NCBI GenBank assembly: GCA_007134165.1
Contig: SLLJ01000245.1
Coordinates: 1-18,278 of the forward strand
Source: Nitriliruptoraceae bacterium
Lineage (GTDB): Bacteria; Actinomycetota; Nitriliruptoria; Nitriliruptorales; Nitriliruptoraceae
Length of the DNA: 18,278 nt
Direction of reading: 5' to 3'
Position 1 is the first letter of the stretch, and each line of letters starts with the position of its first letter. A program made the position numbers and the translations under genes. This document shows, one piece after another, positions 6,438-13,377 of this stretch. The notes under the pieces were generated by a model. It made no database searches. It saw only the letters and a program-made list of their open reading frames with translations, and was not told the DNA's origin.

Positions 6438-7574
6438 GTGCCCACGCTGTACGTCCCTCGCGAGACCGCCGCCGGTGAGCGGCGTCTGGCTGCGACCCCC
6501 GCCTCCCTGCGCGACCTGACCCGCCTCGACCTCGACGTCGTGATCGAGTCCGGCGCCGGGTCGGGCGCGCGCATCAGCGACGAGGACCTCGAGGCGGCCG
6601 GTGCCCGCATCGGCGGTCCCGACGACCTCGCCGCTGCCCAGCTCATTGCGCGGGTCGCACCCCCCAGCCCGGCCGAGGTCGCGGCCCTGCCCGAGGGCGC
6701 GGTGCTGCTGTCCTTCATCGCACCCCACCGCAACCTCGAGGTGGTCCGGGCACTGGCCGAGCGGCGCGTGAGCACGCTGGCCATGGAACTGGTGCCACGG
6801 ATCTCGCGCGCCCAGTCGATGGACGCGCTGTCCAGCCAGGCCAACATCGCCGGCTACCGGGCGGTCGTCACCGCTGCCTACGAACTCGACAAGTACTTCC
6901 CGCTGTTCATGACCTCGGCGGGCACGATCCGCCCCGCCAACCTCGTCGTGCTCGGGGCCGGGGTGGCCGGGCTGCAGGCGGTGGCCACGGCCCGGCGGCT
7001 GGGCGCGGTCGTGAAGGTCTCCGACATCCGTGCGGCCGCCAAACAGGAGGTGGCCTCGCTCGGTGCCAACTTCATCGACATCCCCGACGCCGCCGATCTC
7101 ACCGGCGAGGGTGGCTATGCCAAGGAGGTCGGTGAGGACTTCCTCTCCCGCCAGCGTCACGTGCTCACCGAGGTGCTGTCCACGGCCAACGCGGTCATCA
7201 CCACCGCGCAGATCCCGGGGCGGCCGGCCCCCACCCTGGTCACCACCGCCATGGTCGAGGCGATGCCGCCGGGCTCGGTGGTGATCGACCTCGCCGCCGC
7301 CGACGGCGGCAACTGCGAGCTGACCGACGCCGCCGGGGTGGTCGAGCACGGCGGGGTTCGCATCATCCCCGGCCACAACTTCCCCTCGGAGATGCCTGGC
7401 GAGGCCAGCACGATGTACGGGCGCAACATCGCCGGCTACTGCGGTCTGCTGACCGCCGACGGCGCGCTCGCGCTCGACCTCGAGGATGAGGTGATCGCCG
7501 GTTCCCTGCTCACCCACGACGGCTCGGTGGTGCATGAGCGCACCGCCGAACTGCTCGAAGGAGGTGCGGCCTGA
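6438..7574 (+). CDS. pntAA: NAD(P) transhydrogenase subunit alpha part 1 (NAD-binding domain I)
   Basis: A 378-residue soluble subunit that binds NAD(H) on the cytoplasmic face of the proton-pumping transhydrogenase. The enzyme transfers hydride between NADH and NADP+ and couples this to the proton gradient. Diagnostic features are the N-terminal PRETAAGERRLAATP (about residues 7-21), the RISRAQSMDALSSQANIAGY loop (121-140) that contacts the nicotinamide, the Rossmann motif GAGVAG (173-178), and the DIRAAAKQEVASLGA region (about 196-210). The C-terminus shows the GHNFPSEMPGEAS stretch that follows domain I in this family. The start is GTG 6438 with GAGG seven bases upstream. The last base of the stop is the first base of pntAB (TGATG). 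Length fits the split form, in which the membrane part of alpha is a separate gene. Confidence 0.95.
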   Translation: MPTLYVPRETAAGERRLAATPASLRDLTRLDLDVVIESGAGSGARISDEDLEAAGARIGGPDDLAAAQLIARVAPPSPAEVAALPEGAVLLSFIAPHRNLEVVRALAERRVSTLAMELVPRISRAQSMDALSSQANIAGYRAVVTAAYELDKYFPLFMTSAGTIRPANLVVLGAGVAGLQAVATARRLGAVVKVSDIRAAAKQEVASLGANFIDIPDAADLTGEGGYAKEVGEDFLSRQRHVLTEVLSTANAVITTAQIPGRPAPTLVTTAMVEAMPPGSVVIDLAAADGGNCELTDAAGVVEHGGVRIIPGHNFPSEMPGEASTMYGRNIAGYCGLLTADGALALDLEDEVIAGSLLTHDGSVVHERTAELLEGGAA

Positions 7575-7855
7575 TGGGTCCCCTGCTCGTCAGCATCTAC
7601 GTGTTCGTGCTCGCGGCCTTCCTCGGCTTCGAGTTGATCAACAAGGTGCCGCCCACCCTGCACACCCCGCTGATGTCGGGCGCGAACGCGATGTCGGGCA
7701 TCACCATCATCGGTGCGCTGACGCTGGTCACGGTCGCCGACCCGTCGGTGAGCGTGATCCTCGGGGTCTTCGCGCTGATCCTGGCGACCATCAACGTCGT
7801 CGGCGGGTTCTTCGTCACCGACAAGATGCTCTCGACCTTCGGGGGGAACCGGTGA
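7574..7855 (+). CDS. pntAB: NAD(P) transhydrogenase subunit alpha part 2 (membrane)
   Basis: A 93-residue, very hydrophobic inner-membrane protein with three predicted helices. It is the small membrane subunit that, with PntB, forms the proton channel domain. INKVPPTLHTPLMSGANAMS (about residues 24-43) is the conserved signature of this subunit. GAAGGAGG at 7557-7564, inside pntAA, provides the ribosome binding site. The start overlaps the pntAA stop by one base, and the stop overlaps the pntB GTG start as GTGA, so stoichiometric, coupled translation is expected. Confidence 0.95.
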   Translation: MGPLLVSIYVFVLAAFLGFELINKVPPTLHTPLMSGANAMSGITIIGALTLVTVADPSVSVILGVFALILATINVVGGFFVTDKMLSTFGGNR

Positions 7856-9270
7856 GCGCCACCGACCTGACCGCACTGCTCGCGCTGGGCTCCATCGCGC
7901 TGTTCGTGGTGGGGCTCAAGCGTCTGTCGCGGGTGCGTACCTCGCGCAGCGGCAACGCCCTGATGGCCTCCGGGATGCTGCTGGCGGTGGTGATCACGCT
8001 GATCGAGATCGGTGTGGTCGACTACCGCTGGATCCTGGGTGGGCTGGTCGTGGGCGCCGGCATCGGCTACGCCATCGTCGCGCGGGCCAAGGCCACCGCG
8101 ATGCCCGAGATCGTGGCCCGCTTCAACGGCTTCGGGGGTGCGGCCTCGGCGCTGGTGGCGTTGTCGCTGTTCTGGGGCGTGGTCATCGAGCCCGGCCGGG
8201 ACGCCGTGGCCGCCGACCTGCTCGGCGCCACCTCGGCGGTGACCCTGGTGCTGTCGGTGCTGATCGGGTCGGTCACGCTGTCGGGCAGCATCCTGGCCGA
8301 GCTCAAGCTGCGCGGCACGATCAGTGGCGACCCGCGCATCCCCGCCCGCACCGCGCTGATGTTGCTGGCCGTGGTCGGCGGGCTGGCGCTGGGCGGGTTC
8401 GCGGTGTTCGGCGTCGAGGACCTCGGCCTGGCGGCCGGACTGGTCGTCGGGCTGGTCGCCGCAGCGCTACTCGCCGGGGTGGTGCTGGTGCTGCCCATCG
8501 GCGGGGCCGACATGCCGGTGGTCATCAGCCTGCTCAACTCGCTGTCGGGCCTGGCCGCGGCGGCCACCGGGTTCGCCCTGTCCAACGAACTGCTGATCAT
8601 CGCGGGCACCGTGGTCGGCGCGGCCGGGCTGATCCTGACCCAGATCATGTGCGTGGCGATGAACCGGTCGCTCATCAACGTGCTCATCGGCGGGTTCACC
8701 GAGACCTCGGCGGACCACGGCGAGTACGGGCACGTCGTCTCAGCCGACGCGGAGTCGGCCTCCATGGTCCTCGAGGTCGCGCAGCGGGTGATCATCGTGC
8801 CCGGCTACGGCCTGGCCGCCGCCCGGGCCCAGAACGCCGCCCACGACGTGGCCCGGGCCCTGATCGACCGTGGCGTGGACGTGCGCTTCGCGATCCACCC
8901 GGTGGCCGGTCGCATGCCCGGGCACATGAACGTGGTGCTCGCCGAGGCCGAGGTGCCCTACGAGTTGTTGTTCGAGATGAGCGAGATCAACCAGGACTTC
9001 GGGCAGACCGACGTCGCGATCGTGGTCGGGGCCAACGACGTGGTCAACCCGGCCGCCCGCAACGATCCGTCGAGTCCGATCGCCGGCATGCCGATCCTCG
9101 ACGTCGACAGCGCTCGTCGGGTGTTCGTGATCAAGCGCAGCCTGTCGCCGGGGTACGCCGGCATCAAGAACGAGCTGTTCGAGCGCGACCACACCGTGAT
9201 GCTGTTCGGTGACGCCAAGCAGATGCTCGACGAGCTCGCCGGGCATCTGCAGGCCGCGCCACCCCGGTGA
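7852..9270 (+). CDS. pntB: NAD(P) transhydrogenase subunit beta
   Basis: A 472-residue protein with an N-terminal membrane domain of about nine helices (residues ~5-280) and a C-terminal soluble NADP(H)-binding domain III. Domain III shows VPGYGLAAARAQ, the HPVAGRMPGHMNVVLAEA region, GANDVVNPAA and KRSLSPGYAGI, the loops that clasp NADP. I start it at GTG 7852, which overlaps the pntAB stop. The longer upstream frame is just the shadow of pntAA and pntAB. All parts expected of a working enzyme are present. The stop overlaps the GTG start of the next small gene by four bases, again GTGA. Confidence 0.95.
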   Translation: MSATDLTALLALGSIALFVVGLKRLSRVRTSRSGNALMASGMLLAVVITLIEIGVVDYRWILGGLVVGAGIGYAIVARAKATAMPEIVARFNGFGGAASALVALSLFWGVVIEPGRDAVAADLLGATSAVTLVLSVLIGSVTLSGSILAELKLRGTISGDPRIPARTALMLLAVVGGLALGGFAVFGVEDLGLAAGLVVGLVAAALLAGVVLVLPIGGADMPVVISLLNSLSGLAAAATGFALSNELLIIAGTVVGAAGLILTQIMCVAMNRSLINVLIGGFTETSADHGEYGHVVSADAESASMVLEVAQRVIIVPGYGLAAARAQNAAHDVARALIDRGVDVRFAIHPVAGRMPGHMNVVLAEAEVPYELLFEMSEINQDFGQTDVAIVVGANDVVNPAARNDPSSPIAGMPILDVDSARRVFVIKRSLSPGYAGIKNELFERDHTVMLFGDAKQMLDELAGHLQAAPPR

Positions 9271-9836
9271 CGCGTCGGCGCATGCACCGCGTGGTGCGCC
9301 CGGCCCGGTCCGGCACGAACACGGATCTGCCCCTGGTTCCCTTCACGATCGAGGACGAGGTCACCGGTGCGGTGATCGCGCCGCGCGTGAGCTACGTGTA
9401 CCACGGGCCGCTCGGGCCGGTCGTCGAGACCTACGAGGACCGGCCGGGACGCACGCTGATCGACGGTGAGCACGTTCCGCCCGGACGGTTCGCGATCGGC
9501 GCGCCCGCCCGCATCGACCCGGTCGAGGTCACCCAGCGGCTGCTGATCGGGATCGAGGGCCGGATCGGTCAGCTGCCGGTGCTCGCGCGCCTGGATCCCG
9601 ACGCTGCCCCCCACCTACGCCGGTTGTCCATCCAGGTCGGCGACGAGACCTACGAGCTCATCGCCGCGGGGCTGTTCCCCCGCGTCGGGCTGCACCGTGC
9701 CGATCACCGCCAGCTGGCCGCCTTCACGGTGCGCGGCCGGCGACCCCACCGGGTGGACGCCGAGGCCACCCCCACCGAAGTGGTGCTGACCGTGTTCGTG
9801 ACCCGGTTCGTGCTCCGTCTGGCGCACGGCGCCTGA
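9267..9836 (+). CDS. hypothetical protein coupled to pntB
   Basis: A 189-residue protein that I do not recognise. It has no signal peptide, no clear membrane helix and no cysteine pair or catalytic motif I can name. The middle is rich in beta-forming, Arg/Asp-containing stretches: GAVIAPRVSYVYHGPLGPVV (about residues 34-53) and LSIQVGDETYELIAAGLFPR (about 119-138). The C-terminus is a hydrophobic strand-like TEVVLTVFVTRFVLRLAHG. The start is probably GTG 9267, which overlaps the pntB stop as GTGA; ATG 9282 is the alternative. Neither has a good ribosome binding site, so expression most likely depends on coupling to pntB. It is open, has normal base composition and ends 10 bases before the convergent sirtuin gene. 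A structural or accessory role for the transhydrogenase is only a guess from position. Confidence 0.7.
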   Translation: MTRRRMHRVVRPARSGTNTDLPLVPFTIEDEVTGAVIAPRVSYVYHGPLGPVVETYEDRPGRTLIDGEHVPPGRFAIGAPARIDPVEVTQRLLIGIEGRIGQLPVLARLDPDAAPHLRRLSIQVGDETYELIAAGLFPRVGLHRADHRQLAAFTVRGRRPHRVDAEATPTEVVLTVFVTRFVLRLAHGA

Positions 9837-9846
9837 GCGCGTCCCG

Positions 9847-10629
9847 TCACCCGATCCGGGCCCGGACCTCCTCGACGAGCGCGGTGAGGGTGGCGGGGAT
9901 GTCGCTGCGCAGCAGGGCGTGCGCAGCGGCGTCGTAGGGGGTGTCCTCGCCGTTGATGACCACCAGGCGTGCTCCGGCCTCCAACGCCGTGCGTGGCAGC
10001 AGCGCAACCGGGTGCACGACCAGCGAGGATCCGATCGCGAGCATCAGGTCGCAGCCCATCGCGGCGTCGTGCGCCTGCTGGAGGGTCGCTGGGTCCAGCG
10101 ACTGCCCGAAGGAGATCGTGGCGCACTTCTGGATGCCGTCGCAGACGGTGCAGCGGGGGTCGGGATCGCCGCCGCGGACCCGCTCGAAGACCGGTTCAGC
10201 GAGCAGCCGGCGGCCACACTGCAGACACTCGACCTCGTGGATGGTGCCGTGGACCTCCACCACGCGGTCGGGGTCGGAGCCGCCGGCCTGGTGCAGCCCG
10301 TCGACGTTCTGGGTGACCAGAACGGACAGCCGCCCCAACTGCTCGAGCTCGGCCAGGGCGGTGTGCGCCGGATTGGGACCGACCGTGAAGGCCGGGTTCT
10401 GAAGCCGCAGCTGCCAGACCTGCTCGCGGACCTCCGGGTCGGAGACGTAGGCGTCGAGGGAGAACAGCCGCTCCATCGAGGGCTGCTTGGTCCACAACCC
10501 CTGCGGTCCGCGGAAGTCGGGCACTCCCGAGGCGGTCGACACCCCCGCGCCGGTCAGGGCGACCACCCGTCGGGCCGCGCTCACCCAGTCGGCCACCTCA
10601 CGGATCGTCGCGTCGTCCAGTGGCTGCAT
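9847..10629 (-). CDS. cobB: Sir2-family NAD-dependent protein deacylase
   Basis: A 260-residue sirtuin that uses NAD+ to remove acyl groups from protein lysines, releasing nicotinamide and O-acyl-ADP-ribose. Visible parts are GAGVSTASGVPDFRG (residues 27-41), TQNVDGLH (106-113), the catalytic His127 in EVHGTIH, and a four-cysteine zinc site (Cys135, Cys138, Cys160, Cys163). The usual FGE motif is FGQ here, in CATISFGQSLDP (169-180), and the C-terminal part reads NGEDTPYDAAAHALL. Together with STASGVPDFRGPQGLW this matches an actinobacterial subgroup somewhat like SIRT6 rather than E. coli CobB. The Tyr/Arg pair that marks desuccinylases is not evident (WQLRL at 72-76), so deacetylase activity is more likely than desuccinylase. 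Start: CCTCCT at 10638-10643, eight bases upstream on the minus strand. It is divergent from the amidase gene. Confidence 0.93.
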   Translation of the reverse strand: MQPLDDATIREVADWVSAARRVVALTGAGVSTASGVPDFRGPQGLWTKQPSMERLFSLDAYVSDPEVREQVWQLRLQNPAFTVGPNPAHTALAELEQLGRLSVLVTQNVDGLHQAGGSDPDRVVEVHGTIHEVECLQCGRRLLAEPVFERVRGGDPDPRCTVCDGIQKCATISFGQSLDPATLQQAHDAAMGCDLMLAIGSSLVVHPVALLPRTALEAGARLVVINGEDTPYDAAAHALLRSDIPATLTALVEEVRARIG

Positions 10630-10651
10630 GACACCATCCTCCTCGCCCCCG

Positions 10652-10657
10652 ACGCTA
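10652..10657 (-). promoter_or_regulatory. candidate -10 box TAGCGT for the sirtuin gene
   Basis: Read on the minus strand, GACTAGCGTC contains a -10-like TAGCGT that would start transcription only about 15 bases before the ATG. It directly abuts the -35 element of the oppositely directed amidase promoter (10658), so the two polymerases would compete. No convincing -35 is visible. Confidence 0.35.
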
Positions 10658-10687
10658 GTCGAGCCGGGCGCCGGGCTCCGCTACGGT
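10658..10687 (+). promoter_or_regulatory. candidate promoter of the amidase gene (GTCGAG-N18-TACGGT)
   Basis: The -35-like GTCGAG is at 10658-10663 and the -10-like TACGGT at 10682-10687, 18 bases apart. The leader to ATG 10713 would be about 19 bases. The same two hexamers with the same spacing precede deoD (12587-12616), which is the main support. Confidence 0.5.
10661..10678. promoter_or_regulatory. 18-bp near-perfect palindrome in the amidase promoter spacer
   Basis: GAGCCGGGCGCCGGGCTC pairs with itself at eight of nine positions; only the sixth pair is mismatched. It lies between the -35 and -10 boxes of the amidase promoter and just upstream of the sirtuin -10, an ideal place for an operator controlling both genes. 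The equivalent stretch of the deoD promoter is not palindromic. Confidence 0.45.
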
Positions 10688-10712
10688 CCCCCGCCGACCC
10701 ACGGAGGCCACG

Positions 10713-11975
10713 ATGGCTGCGCTGCCCGACGCCCCGACGGTCCTGGCCACGGTGCAGGCCGCGCTGGCGCGGGCCCGGGTCACTGAGCCGCTGGCGGCCT
10801 GGGCCCACCTCGACGTCGACGGCGCCGCGGTGCGGGCCCGGGCACTGGACGCTGGGCTCGAGGCGACGCAGGCGGCTGCGGGCGTTCTCCACGGCCTACC
10901 GGTCGGGATCAAGGACCTGATCGACACCGCCGACCAACCCACCGAGTACGGCTCGCCGGCCTACCGGGGCCACCGTCCGGCTCACGACGCCGAGGTGGTG
11001 CGCCGCCTGCGCGCGGCCGGCGCGGTCGTGCTCGGCAAGACGGTCACCACCGAGCACGCGCTGTTCCACCCCGGCCCGACCCGCAACCCGCACGATCCGC
11101 TGCGCAGCCCCGGCGGCTCGTCGAGCGGGTCGGCGGCGGCGGTCGCTGCCGGGGTGGTGCCGGTGGCGCTGGGCACCCAGACCGCCGGGTCGGTGCTGCG
11201 CCCGGCGTCGTTCAGCGGCGTGGTCGGTACGAAGCCGAGCTTCGGGGTGGTCCCCACCGCCGGGATCAAGCCCTGTGCGCCGTCGCTGGACACCGTCGGG
11301 GTGCTCGCCGCCGATGCCGGGCTGGCGGCGGCTGTGCTCGGGGTCCTCGCCGACGACCCTGAGCGCTTCCGTCCGTGGGTCCCCGACCGGCCCCTGCGGG
11401 TCGGCTTCTGCCGCACACCGTGGTGGTCAGCGCTCGAGCCCGGCGCGGGTGCCGCGATCGAGGCCGGAGTTCGTCGGCTGGCGGGTGGGGTGGCGTCCGG
11501 TGGCGGCCTCGAGGTCGTCGAGGTGGTCGCGCCCGAAAGCTTCGGCGCGCTGGCGGGTGCGCAGGAGGCGCTGATGGCCGCAGAGGTGCTCGAGGCGCTC
11601 GCCGACGAGGTGCCCGACACGCTCAGCGACACGTTGCGTGCCTACCTGCAGCGCGCGGCGCAGCTCGCGCCGGGCGCCCCGGAGGCTGCGGCGCTGGCTG
11701 AGCGCTGGCGGGCGCGGCTGCCCGAACTGTTCGCCGGCGTGGACGTGCTGCTGGTGCCGGCGGCGTTGGGGGAGGCACCACTGCTGAGCGCGGGCAGCAC
11801 CGGCGATCCGCTGCCGTGTCGGGCCTTCACGCTGCTCGGGGTGCCGACGGTGTCGGTCCCGGGGCTGCTCGGTCCTGCCGGGCTGCCGCTCGGGGTCCAA
11901 CTCGTCGCCCCGTACGGGCAGGACGGACTCGCGCTCGGGGCGGCGACGAGCATCGGGGCGGCGCTGGCCGGCTGA
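10713..11975 (+). CDS. amidase (amidase-signature family)
   Basis: A 420-residue serine amidase with the Ser-cisSer-Lys triad. Lys67 is in VGIKDLID, the cis-serine is in PGGSSSGS (Ser136), and the nucleophile is Ser160 in QTAGSVLRPA. The 24-residue distance between the two serines matches known family members. It hydrolyses a carboxamide; the natural substrate is not predictable. It is shorter than GatA (about 480 residues), is not next to gatB or gatC, and has a weakly conserved C-terminal third, so I read it as a catabolic amidase and not the glutamyl-tRNA amidotransferase. The small nucleophile motif TAGSVLRPA resembles those of actinobacterial amidases of unknown function. GGAGG at 10703-10707 is five bases before the ATG. 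It is divergent from the sirtuin gene and convergent with the lipoprotein gene, with both ends sharing a hairpin. Confidence 0.9.
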   Translation: MAALPDAPTVLATVQAALARARVTEPLAAWAHLDVDGAAVRARALDAGLEATQAAAGVLHGLPVGIKDLIDTADQPTEYGSPAYRGHRPAHDAEVVRRLRAAGAVVLGKTVTTEHALFHPGPTRNPHDPLRSPGGSSSGSAAAVAAGVVPVALGTQTAGSVLRPASFSGVVGTKPSFGVVPTAGIKPCAPSLDTVGVLAADAGLAAAVLGVLADDPERFRPWVPDRPLRVGFCRTPWWSALEPGAGAAIEAGVRRLAGGVASGGGLEVVEVVAPESFGALAGAQEALMAAEVLEALADEVPDTLSDTLRAYLQRAAQLAPGAPEAAALAERWRARLPELFAGVDVLLVPAALGEAPLLSAGSTGDPLPCRAFTLLGVPTVSVPGLLGPAGLPLGVQLVAPYGQDGLALGAATSIGAALAG

Positions 11976-11993
11976 CGCTCACGCCGTGAGCGT
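11975..11993. terminator. hairpin shared by the amidase and lipoprotein gene ends
   Basis: A perfect nine-base inverted repeat, ACGCTCACG and CGTGAGCGT, is separated by a single C. It begins at the last base of the amidase stop and covers the stop and last four codons of the convergent lipoprotein gene. It can fold on either transcript. There is no T-run, so it is a bidirectional terminator or 3'-end stabiliser of the GC-rich type. Confidence 0.6.
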
Positions 11994-12530
11994 GTCCCCA
12001 CGCTCATGCATCACGGCTGCTGACACCGCCCAGCTCGCCGAGGGGCCGTCGTCCTCCTCGACCAGGACGTAGACGAGCTCCTCGCGGCTGCCGTCCCGTC
12101 CGGTCACCGCCACCAGCGTGTGGGCAACGCGCGGGGCGACCAGCTGGCAGCCCAGTACCCGGTGCTCCCGGCTGTCCGCGACCTGCGGGAACGACGCTTC
12201 GATGAGCCGGCGGAAGGCGGCCGGGTTGGTGCCGGCCTGGAAGCTGCGGGAGGCCAGGGCCAGCGCGCCGGCGTAGTCGTCGGCGGCGAACGCGTCGAGC
12301 TGGGCCGCGATCACCGCCGCGATTTCGGTCCCGACCTCCGGCGGGCAGGCGGTCGGCAACGGTTGGTCCAGCTCGTCGGCCGGTGGGTCGTCGGTCGGTG
12401 GGTGGTCGCCCTCAGCATGGTCTGCCTGAGGTGCTGGCTGCGGCTGCGTCTCCCCGTCGGCGGCGGGCGCACAGGCGGTCATCAGCAGCCCGAACAGCAG
12501 CGGAAGGATCAGGCGGGGGTGTGGGGTCAC
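11979..12530 (-). CDS. small secreted lipoprotein, DUF4864-like
   Basis: A 183-residue protein with a lipoprotein signal peptide: basic start, hydrophobic core LILPLLFGLL, lipobox MTAC with Cys20 as the lipidated residue. A Pro/Asp/Glu-rich linker (about residues 21-60) follows, then a folded domain beginning AAVIAAQLDAFAADDYAGAL (about 71-90) and including FRRLIEASFPQV. That layout resembles the DUF4864 family of uncharacterised secreted proteins, by my recall of the motif. Cys62 and Cys128 could form a disulfide. I start it at GTG 12530, because AGGAGT (12536-12541, minus strand) lies five bases upstream and the signal peptide begins there. The open frame continues to 12797, but that part overlaps deoD and looks like a shadow. 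Anchored outside the cytoplasmic membrane; function unknown. Confidence 0.8.
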   Translation of the reverse strand: MTPHPRLILPLLFGLLMTACAPAADGETQPQPAPQADHAEGDHPPTDDPPADELDQPLPTACPPEVGTEIAAVIAAQLDAFAADDYAGALALASRSFQAGTNPAAFRRLIEASFPQVADSREHRVLGCQLVAPRVAHTLVAVTGRDGSREELVYVLVEEDDGPSASWAVSAAVMHERGDTLTA

Positions 12531-12586
12531 GGGGAACTCCTGCCCGGTGCGACGTCCACGTTCGAAGCCGGTGGTGGCCGCGTCTG

Positions 12587-12616
12587 GTCGAGCCGTGCGG
12601 TCTGGCGGGCTACGGT
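12587..12616 (+). promoter_or_regulatory. candidate promoter of deoD (GTCGAG-N18-TACGGT)
   Basis: GTCGAG at 12587-12592 and TACGGT at 12611-12616 are separated by 18 bases, giving a leader of about 20 bases before ATG 12643. The element is the same as the one in front of the amidase gene at 10658-10687, including the CCG after the -35. Confidence 0.5.
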
Positions 12617-12642
12617 GGTCGTCGCTGTCCGGAGGAGTGAGC

Positions 12643-13377
12643 ATGCCGACCCCGCACCTGAGTGCCGAACCCGGCGATTTCGCCGACACTGTTCTGCTGC
12701 CGGGCGATCCGCTGCGCGCTCGACACATCGCCGAGCGCTGCTTCGAAGACGTCCGGCACGTCAACGCAGTGCGCAATGCGCTCGGCTTCACCGGCACCTA
12801 CCGCGGTATGCCGGTGTCGGTGCTCGGCACGGGCATGGGCATCCCGTCGGCGTCGATCTACGCCACCGAGCTCGTGACGCAGTATGGCGTCAAGCGTCTG
12901 GTCAGGGTCGGCTCCTGCGGGGCAGTGCAGGCCGAGCTGGGTCTGCGCGCGGTGATCCTGGGTGTTGGCGCGTGCACCGACTCCACCGTCAACCGGGTGC
13001 GCTACGGCGGCATGGATTTCGCCGCCACCGCCGACTTCGGCCTGCTGCGCACCGCCGCCGAAGCCGCCGAGCGCCGTGGTGTGGACGTGCACGTGGGCAA
13101 CGTGCACAGCTCGGACCTGTTCTACGATCCGAGGGAGGATCTGGTGGCCACGATGGCGGGCATGGGCGTGCTCGCGGTCGAGATGGAGGCGGCCGGCATC
13201 TACGGGGTCGCGGCCGAGCGCGGGGCGCGGGCGCTGACGGTGCTCACGGTCAGCGATCAGCTCGTGACCGGCGAGCGGGTCAGCGCGGATGACCGCCAGC
13301 ACACCTTCGACGACATGGTCGACGTCGCGCTCGACGGGCTGCTGCTCGACGCTGGCCGGCCGCTCGACAGAAGCTAG
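12643..13377 (+). CDS. deoD: purine nucleoside phosphorylase, DeoD type
   Basis: A 244-residue hexameric-type phosphorylase that splits purine (deoxy)nucleosides with phosphate into base and (deoxy)ribose-1-phosphate in the cytoplasm. It aligns with E. coli DeoD from the first residues (TPHLSAE against TPHINAE). Key residues are in place: His5, the phosphate-binding LPGDPLRAR (Arg25), Arg44 and Arg88, GSCG with Ser91, VEMEAAGIYG (Glu180, Met181, Glu182) for the ribose, and TVSD with the catalytic Asp205 plus Arg218. GGAGGA at 12631-12636 supports ATG 12643; GTG 12637 in the same frame is too close to that site. It is transcribed alone, back to back with the lipoprotein gene. Its nucleoside substrates fit the nucleoside-type transporter at the start of the window, though the two are 11 kb apart. 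Confidence 0.96.
   Translation: MPTPHLSAEPGDFADTVLLPGDPLRARHIAERCFEDVRHVNAVRNALGFTGTYRGMPVSVLGTGMGIPSASIYATELVTQYGVKRLVRVGSCGAVQAELGLRAVILGVGACTDSTVNRVRYGGMDFAATADFGLLRTAAEAAERRGVDVHVGNVHSSDLFYDPREDLVATMAGMGVLAVEMEAAGIYGVAAERGARALTVLTVSDQLVTGERVSADDRQHTFDDMVDVALDGLLLDAGRPLDRS

Noticed and set aside
6228..7535. Minus-strand open frame of 435 codons opposite pntAA
   Set aside because: Low-complexity Gly/Arg/His/Asp-rich sequence without motifs; pntAA is certain.
12560..12568. GTTCGAA considered as part of an SOS box
   Set aside because: Only one half-site is visible and no partner half lies at the expected distance; the neighbouring genes are not DNA-repair genes.
12531..12797. Longer 5' extension of the lipoprotein frame
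   Set aside because: It would overlap deoD and bury the signal peptide; GTG 12530 has a good ribosome binding site and begins the signal peptide.
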